From: Platanthera guangdongensis | Lineage: Eukaryota; Streptophyta; Magnoliopsida; Asparagales; Orchidaceae | Direction of reading: 5' to 3' | Assembly (NCBI GenBank): GCA_039583875.1 | Contig: CM077157.1 | Coordinates: 72,788,346 to 72,852,345 of the forward strand | DNA length: 64,000 nt | Part shown: positions 57,006-64,000 of the stretch, piece by piece | How positions within the stretch are numbered: the first letter of the stretch is position 1 | Layout of the letters: each line of letters opens with the position of its first letter | Made by a program: the position numbers and the translations under genes | Notes under the pieces: model-generated | Told to the model about the DNA's origin: nothing | Seen by the model: the letters and a program-made list of their open reading frames with translations, nothing else | The model's database searches: none

Positions 57006-58441
57006 TGATGAGTCCACATTTTACACGGATTTTTGGACTCATCTGGGCTAGTTTTATCGTCTTAGCACTACACTTGAGAGCCTTTATTGCTTATTTGTGC
57101 TTATGTACCTATTTCACGATTATGTGCACTGTAGGCCCGCTTCTGTGTGCTTTCTGTGTTTCTATTTGGTTATTATTCTTTAGCTCTATCTCGGGGATGT
57201 GGTGTGCACGTTCTGGTGGCCTATCTGCCCCTTTTGCTGGTACAGTGGTCGTGTGTGTGCTCAGGAACTGCTCGGGAGACTCAGACGATGCAGGAATACT
57301 GCGCACGACCACTGGACTTACTGCGCATAACCACTGGTCGTGCGCCACTGTCCGTGCGCATTACAACTTCTTTTTCATAACCCTGTCTCGGTAATCGCAC
57401 GAGCACTGGCCGTAGTGCGCACGACCACTGGTCGTGCGCCACTGCTCGTGCGCATATATGCTGATGCTTTTTGTCCAGGTTGCAGGTTTATTTGGAAAAG
57501 CCACACGACATCGACCTATAGTGCGCACGACCACTGGTCATGCGCTACTGATCGTGCGCACTGCTTCTGCTGCCTCCGTATATAGGGCCCTGCTCCGCGT
57601 TTTAGGTCAACGCCTGTCATTTGCTGCGATCGGAGAGTGTGCGGGAATCGCCATTTCACTTCTCCAGCTGCTCCATCACTTCCACCTTCGTCGGGAAGCC
57701 ATTTCTAACTACTCCGAAGCTTTTCAACACTCCGGCGAAGCCCTCGGCCATTGATGACTTCAACTCCAAGCTTTCCTGCAGAGTTGGTGAAGTAGATAAC
57801 CTAGAGAACAGACTTAAAGGCCTTCGAGGTGACAGATCATTGGTACCGAAAGCCTCATTGGACTGAGCCCGGAAGCGGATTGACAACTTGCTACTCCGGC
57901 CATGACCCGCGGTGGATCTTCATTCTCTTTTTGTTTACTCCTCTTCCCCTTCCTCTGTGTTATGAATGTTTTGAGCAGTGTAATGAACTTCCATCCCTGA
58001 ACATCAAGTTTATTTTATAGTTAATGGAATGTTAGTATCTTCTTATGCTTGTGAGTTTTGTCTGTGAATGCGCCTCGCTCACCCCACATCCACTTCATTC
58101 CCATGCCTTGTCCGATTGCAATCCACACAAGAACACTGCAATCCATTAGCTTCCCTTCCACTCGCCCAACTGAAGTTCGGCATCGCGGCCGACGAACCCA
58201 CTTCACCTTGCGAAGCGGTGCCTTCGACCCGCATAGCTTTTACTAGTTCAGTAGATCAAACATCAACAATCTCCCTAGTCCGCTATTTCCTTTTTGTTCT
58301 ATTTTTAACTCTCATAATGATATTCTCGGTACTGTTGCCGTTCTACGCTAATTGCATTCCTCAAGAGACCGACACTCGGGGATTTATTCCCAAAACTTTA
58401 TTACTTGTGCGACCGGTGCGCTTGCCGAATTACACACATCA
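57006..58441 (+). repeat. 3' LTR of the plus Athila-like element
   Basis: TGATGAGTCC to ACACACATCA, followed by CTATA. Roughly 40 differences from the 5' LTR by eye, several of them within the CpG palindromes (for example GCGCACGACC versus GCGCATAACC). Confidence 0.95.
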
Positions 58442-59226
58442 CTATACATGAGATGCTGGCAGGCATCAGCTGCCCTGTCAGCGAGGCAGTTCATTTGGCA
58501 ACTACCGCACTGGATTCCCATGCAAAGAGGTGGTGGAAGTCTATGATGGACTCCACCTATGCAGATAGAGATCTGTCAAAAATATCTTGGGAGGAGTTTG
58601 GCGAGGTATTCTTGGACCATTTTGTGTCCACCACGGATCGGGATGAGTTAGAAGAGAGGTTCTTGAATCTCAAGCAGGGGACCAGGTCGTTGATTGAGTA
58701 CCAAAGGGAGTTTTCCCACCTTGCCAGGTTCGCGGGGATGCATGATTTAGATGACGGGAGGTACGCCAAGAGATTCTACTGGGGCCTTAGAGAAGATTTG
58801 AGGCATGCCCTACTGTTCATCTCTCATGGCACTTCAGCTCAGATCATCGAGATGGCCAAGAAGCTGGAGGCAGACCAGCTGATGGTGCAGAACAGAGGAA
58901 AGAGACCACTGGATGGGTCATTCTTTGGGGAGAATAGCCGGGGCTCGGAGAGGGGCAGAGTCATTAAGCACAGGAGAGGTGGGGGACATTATCGACCCAA
59001 CTACAGGCAGGAGCAGGGACCCCCTGCAGCACCAGCTCCTCCACCACCACAGACACATGACCAGATGAGACAGGATGATCATGGCCAACAACTGATAGTT
59101 TGTTTCGAGTGCCATCAGCCGGGCTACATTAGATCTGAGTGCCCCCATCAGTTCCATCCACTTCCTCCTCCACCTCCTCCACCTTCGGTGGCCCCTCCGG
59201 TACAGCAGGGCCGAGGTCGAGGATGA
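58442..59226 (+). pseudogene. gag: Tekay-like gag, second part
   Basis: The frame resumes with HEMLAGISCPVSEAVHLATT, then the gag core (SWEEFGEVFLDHF, LKQGTRSLIEYQREFSHLARFA, RYAKRFYWGLREDLRHALL). The zinc knuckle reads CFECHQPGYIRSEC, in which the expected His is Tyr, a C to T change. A proline-rich end follows. The TGA at 59224-59226 interrupts a Gly-Arg stretch that continues in frame, consistent with CGA to TGA. Confidence 0.85.
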
Positions 59227-59329
59227 GGTCAAGGCCGAGGCCGAGGACCTTTTGGCCTAGGCAGAGAACAGGAGCAGTTATATGCATTGGACTTCGCCGA
59301 GCCGAGGAACCCTGAAGATGTCATCATAG

Positions 59330-59426
59330 GTACACAAATAATGTTATTAAATTAAGACATTTCCTTTTTATGTATAGTACTTAACCATGAAGAATAACTA
59401 CCCCTCTGAAACTCAATCAACCTCAG
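59330..59426 (+). other. Predicted 97-nt intron at the gag-protease junction, Tekay-like element
   Basis: The reading frame changes between EDVII (gag side) and the protease. A donor ATAG/GTACAC (59330) and an acceptor CAACCTCAG/GC (59426) enclose an AT-rich stretch with stops. Joining at these sites would bring the two frames into register at a Gly codon. It may instead be a small insertion or a chance arrangement. Splicing is not demonstrated. Confidence 0.4.
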
Positions 59427-62400
59427 GCATAGTCTTTATCAGTGGCAAGCCCGCTCATACTCTATTCAATACGGGTGCTTCACACTCGTTCGTATCAGAA
59501 GCCTTTGTGGAAGGATTGGATGGCGTGGAACGATTCACAGGCTCGATGATGAGAGTGAGGCTACCTGATGGATCGGTACTACTATCATCTGCCAAGTGCA
59601 ATATGGAAGCGGAAATCGGCGGAAAGACATTTGAAGCACCCGCAATGATTCAGAAGATGCCAGATTTCGACTTGATCTTCGGCATGACTTGGTTATATTG
59701 GAATCATGCCCAGATCGATTGCCCGTCGAGGAGGATCACATTAAGGCACGGGGACTCCCACGTCATCGTTGAAGGTATTAGACTTATCTCCCATCTATTA
59801 TTATCATCCGTACAGGCTGTCAAAGCCCACAAGCAAGGAGAGGATGTATATATTATCTACTTCGAGATGGCGGGAGCAGAGGCTTCCATTGTGGACATCC
59901 TGGTGGTCCGGGATTTCTCCGACGTGTTTCCGGAGAAATTACACGGATTGTCCCTAGCCAGGGACACAGACTTCTGCATTTAGTTGGTACCAGGAGCGAG
60001 GCCCGTATCTCGGGCACCGTACAAGATGGCCCCAAAGGAGCTAGCAGAGTTCAGGACACAGCTACAGGAGCTGGTAGAATTAGGATTTGTCCGACTGAGC
60101 TCATCACCGTGGGGAGCACCAGTGTTATTTGTCAAGAAGAAGGATGGCTCCCTGCGTCTCTGCATTGACTACCGGGAGATGAACCGGTTGATGGTCCGGA
60201 ATACATACCCGCTACCCCGAATCAATGAGCTTTTTGATCAGCTTCAGGGAGCCTTCTGGTTCTCCAAGTTAGATTTGAGATCGGGGTACAATCAGCTGCG
60301 GATCCTGGAGGAGGACATTTCGAAGACGGCTTTTAGTTCTTATTATGGATTGTATGAGTTCACGGTGATGCCATTCGGGCTCACGAATGTACCTTCTGCA
60401 TTCATGAGCTTGATTAACCTCGTCTTCGAGCCCTACTTGGACAGATTCGTTATAGTTTTCATCAATGATATACTAATCTACTCCCAGACACAGGAAGACC
60501 ATACTCAGTATTTGGCCTTGGTTTTGGGGAAGCTGAGAGAGCATCAATTGTATGCTAAGTTCTCCAAGTGCCAGTTCTGGCTGTAAGAAGTGGCATTTCT
60601 GGGGCATACTATCAGTGGGCCAGGGTTGGTCGTGGACCCAGCCAAGGTGCAGGCAGTTAGAGATTGGCCGCAGTCAAAGTTAGCATCAGACATACACAGT
60701 TTTCTGGGATTCGCAGGATATTATGGCAAGTTCGTGGAGGGTTTCTCAAGGATAGCACTCCCCATCACGTCCTTGATGAAGAAGGAAGCAGCTTTTGCAT
60801 GGACGGAGAAGTGCGAGGCGGCATTTCAGGAGTTAAAGGACAGGCTCACCTCTTCCCCTATCCTTGCACTTCCATCTGGGAAGGAAGAATTTCATATATA
60901 TACTGATGCCTCATATTAGGGGATGGGTGCGGTCTTGATGCAGCACGGACATGTCATCGCTTATGCTTCAAGGCAGTTGAAGAAGCATGAACAAAATTAC
61001 CCCGTACATGATTTGGAACTCGGGGCGGTGGTGTTTGCATTAAAGATCTCGATACATTACTTATATTGTGTTCATTGTGATATCTTCTCGGATCACAAGA
61101 ACCTCAAATATGTTGACACGCAGAAAGACCTGAACCTGCGCCAGAGAAGGTAGCTTGAATTATTATGCGATTATGAATATACCATGCATTATCATCCGGG
61201 GAAGGTGAACACCGTGGCAGATGCCTTGAGCAGGAGAGCCAGCACCTCAGTACCAGAGCCTCGGGTGATGTCTATGGAGCTGCTGCAAATGTTAAAGGAT
61301 ATGCATATTGCTGTCGTTTTCGAGTCCGAGCCGGAGATCTATCGGGAGTATTTGAACTCCCTGATCGTGGAATGTGATATACGAGAGCTCATCAGGGTAC
61401 AACAAAGGTTGGATGCAGCTTTGGTGCCGGTGTTCAGGGGCCTCGAAGGGGGCAGGCTAGGTGATTTTTCCTTGCTTGATGGCCTTGTTCATTTCTGCGG
61501 TCGTGTTTATATACCCGCAGGAGGTGGTATCCGTGAGGATATACTCAGGGAGGCACACAGTTCTCAGTACTCGGTACACCTAGGTATCACCAAGATGACA
61601 GCGGATCTGCAGAGGAGCATGTACTAGCCGGGGATGAAGAAGGGGATCATCTTCTATGTGACATACTGCGAGACATGCCAGCGAGTAAAGGCAGAATGCA
61701 AGAGCCCAGGAGAGTTGCTACAGTCACTGCCAGTCCTTGAGTGGAGGTTTGAGGATATAGCTATGGACTTTGTGCACGGATTGCCTCGCTCCCACTTGGG
61801 GCACGATTCTATTTGGGTCAATGTCGACAGATTGACCAAGGTGGCCCGGTTTATACCTATCAGGAAGGACAACCCAGTTACTATTTTGGTGAGGTTGTTT
61901 GTGGAACAGTTCATCAGGTACCACGGGGTTCCCATGACGATTGTCTCGGATCATGACAATCGAATCAATTCTAGGGAGTGGAGAGCGGTGCAGGCATACT
62001 TGGGTTCTCAGCTCGCTTTTAGCACCACTTTCCATCCACAGACTGCCGGTCAGACAGAGCGGACCATCGGGACCATGGAGGATCTACTACGATTGTGTAT
62101 ACTGGATACAGGGAGGCACTGGGAGAGAGTGTTGCCACCGGTCGAGTTCTCCTACAACAACAGTCACCAGACGAGCATTGGGATGACACCTTATGAGGCT
62201 CTTTACGGGAGGAAATGCCGGACACCGCTATCTTGGGTCCAGGATGAGGACCCCAGGGCACTTGGATCGGAATATATTGAGGATACAGACGCTCCGATAC
62301 GATTGATTAGGGACCAGATGCTAGAGGCCCAGAGTAGGCAGGCGAAGTACTACGATGCATGACATCAGAAGGTAGAGTTCCAGGTGGGGGACAGAGTGTT

Positions 62401-62802
62401 CTTGAAGATACATCCGATGCAAGGTATTTCTCGGGTGCGAAGGCACAAGAAGCTCAGTCCTCGATATATGGGACCATATTTGATTCTGGAGCGGATCGGA
62501 TCATGGCCTATAGGTTGGAGCTGCCGCCAGAGCTGGGGATCTTGCACGACGTCTTCCACGTCTCCTCACTACGGAGAGCTCTCCTTCGGCTAGAGCAGTA
62601 TATTACCACTATAGCAGGCCCGCTAGCAGCAGACAGATCAGTTTGTTTGGAGCCGCTCCGGATTGATGATACCGCAGTCCGAGTGCTGCAGAAGAAGAAG
62701 GTTCCCCTGGTAAAGGTGTTGTGGTCCAACCATGGACTGGAGGAGCACACCTGAGAGCCAAGGGATTTGATGCTAGAGCGGCACCCAGAGCTTTTTACAT
62801 AA
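59427..62802 (+). pseudogene. pol: Tekay-like pol: protease, RT, RNase H, integrase, chromodomain-like end
   Basis: Protease: LFNTGASHSF, with the catalytic Asp replaced by Asn. [32 protein letters not shown] and FINDILIYS, in which the first Asp of the usual FIDD is Asn. RNase H: IYTDASY. Integrase: the finger HLGITK..CETCQR, then AMDFVHGLP, SDHDNR and GQTERT. The end VPLVKVLWSNHGLEEHT..EPRDLMLERHPELF matches the chromodomain-like tail of Tekay elements. In-frame stops lie at about 59981, 60584, 60917, 61151, 61625, 62360 and 62752, and a one-base shift lies near 62500. Most stops fit single G to A or C to T changes. Confidence 0.88.
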
Positions 62803-62911
62803 GGTAACACTTTAATTATTGTCTAAAGTACCTAAATTTTTATGCTTGGAAACCCCGTAGACCCGAACTTGAATTTCGGGGACGAAATTATTTCTTTTGT
62901 TTATTGGAGTT

Positions 62912-64000
62912 TGTAACATCCCACTTTCAATTAGACCCCTCTACGTAGATTGGGTTAGGACATGTGGTGCGGATATGGGTTTAGACTAGGTTGAACCATG
63001 GGATTTGGGTTTAGTCACATGGGGCCCACAATAGGGCCCAAGGTAATCTAAGTCAAACCAACCCAAATTGGGGTCCTAGCCACACATTGATTCCACCACT
63101 GCACCCCTAATCCTAACACTAACTTGAGGGAACCATAAGCCATACCACAAAGTCACCTATTGACTAGAGTTGACCCAAGTCAACCCTAATCCTAATTTGG
63201 TCAAACCCACACTTAAATGCCCAATTAGTCCAAGTGGGGCACCACCATGGCCCAACCCAAGTTGGGTGGTGTCATAGGGTCCATGACCTTCAAGTGGGGT
63301 GAGCACACTCATCAAGTTGACCAAGTCAACCCTAAAAGTCAACAAAGTCAATGTGAAGCCTAAAGAAAGAAAAAGGAAGGTCAAGCCCATTCCCAATGGG
63401 CAAAGCCCACTAACCATGGCCCATGACCAGCCCAAGTGGTCAAAGACAGCTAATACCCCTCTAAATTAGGAGAGAGAATGCATGCATGGGAGTAAAATGT
63501 GAATTTTAGGAGAGAGAAGGTGGAGAAAAGAAAATGAGAGCCATGTGGCCCTCCTTCCTTCTGTCCAAGACACCTGACAAGCTTCCCCAGCTCATTCCAG
63601 AGTGAATATGCTGCTGGATGGCCACTTGGCACCATGGGTGAAGCATCCTAAGCTTGGCCGAGCCTCACCTTGGAGTTAACTCCATATACATCCACTCCCA
63701 ACAAAAACTACACCCACCATTAGCTTCAGAAGGAGGAAACGAGTGGACTTTGAGTGCTGGAGAAAGGAAATTGCTGGAGAAACCAGGAAACGGGAAGGAT
63801 TCGCCGGAGCAAGCTCGTCCATGGCTCACCGCTGCCAAACTCGCCGCCAAGCCTCAATTCCGATTCGTTTCACCTCACCTCACCCATGCTAGCTTTCTAG
63901 CTCATTTAGGCGAGACATCGGGATCAATTGAGCCCAATACCATGGGAGAAAATGAGAGAATTACAGAGCATTTCGTCTTGATCGGGATCGCCGGAGGAGC
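62912..64000 (+). repeat. 3' LTR of the Tekay-like element (partial)
   Basis: It starts TGTAACATCCCACTTTC and matches 30358-31445 with roughly 5% substitutions and a small indel near 63429. The bases before it (TTTATTGGAGTT) are a poor polypurine tract. Confidence 0.9.

Larger units (their letters stand above)
48683..58441 (+). mobile_element. Athila-like Ty3/gypsy element, complete, plus strand
   Basis: A 9.8-kb element flanked by CTATA (48678-48682 and 58442-58446). LTRs of 1437 and 1436 bp differ at roughly 3%. The primer site matches tRNA-Asp, as in Athila. One long gag-pol follows and then 1.9 kb without a gene, so the accessory ORF found in the minus-strand Athila relative is missing here. 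It sits in the gag of the Tekay-like element. Confidence 0.95.
30358..64000 (+). mobile_element. Tekay-like Ty3/gypsy chromovirus, carrying two nested elements
   Basis: The 5' LTR begins TGTAACATCCC at 30358 and probably ends GGGGTCTTACA at 48251. The 3' LTR begins at 62912 and runs off the window. Between them lie gag (48437-59226) and pol (59227-62802) with a C-terminal chromodomain-like stretch and the tail TTCGGGGACGAAATT that is typical of Tekay/Del elements. Sirevirus A2 is inserted in the 5' LTR and an Athila-like element in gag. The overlapping ~1.09 kb of the two LTRs differs at roughly 5% of positions. The element sits in the integrase of the minus Athila-like element; GTTCT before 30358 would be one copy of its target duplication. 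Confidence 0.88.

Overview
The window looks like nuclear heterochromatin of a flowering plant. I find no rRNA, tRNA or ordinary host gene. Almost all of it is LTR retrotransposons inserted into one another, and three terminal duplications can be read directly. Lineage names come from protein motifs and boundary sequences, not from searches. I counted LTR differences by eye.

Layout. 1-8227: a Sirevirus-type Ty1/copia element on the minus strand (copy A1), cut off by the window start. It sits in the 3' LTR of a second minus-strand Sirevirus-like element (element C, 8228-15851), which has lost pol but carries a gene on the opposite strand. Element C sits in the gag of a Tat-like Ty3/gypsy element (15852-~17469). 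17470-19773 looks like a plus-strand gypsy LTR. 19774-30357 is the 3' part of a minus-strand Athila-like gypsy element, split by a young copia element without a recognisable gag (copia B, 19840-24630). From 30358 to the window end lies a Tekay-like chromovirus. Its 5' LTR is split by a complete plus-strand Sirevirus (copy A2, 32004-45229, target duplication GAATA). Its gag is split by a complete Athila-like element (48683-58441, target duplication CTATA).

Age order. LTR divergence fits the nesting: Tekay about 5%, the plus-strand Athila about 3%, Sirevirus A2 about 1.4% (some 30 of 2120 positions, mostly transitions), and copia B none. Most pol genes are broken. The intact long frames are the A2 gag and the integrase-RT-RNase H frame of copia B.

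Most notable pattern. Five of the LTR families, and probably a sixth, carry their own array of CpG-rich palindromes just upstream of a TATA box. The motifs are GTGTCGACAC in the Sirevirus A copies, CACACGG..CGTGTG in the minus Athila, a GCGCACGACCA/TGGTCGTGCGC type in the plus Athila, ACCGCGCGGT in copia B and CTACCGC/GCGGTAG in element C. In Sirevirus A and in the minus Athila the same array plus a TATA box recurs inside the element, just before the accessory ORF downstream of pol. Element C's antisense accessory gene also has its own TATA box, a 5' leader intron and an AATAAA signal. I infer that accessory genes in three lineages run from LTR-like internal promoters. That is the main candidate for something undescribed here.
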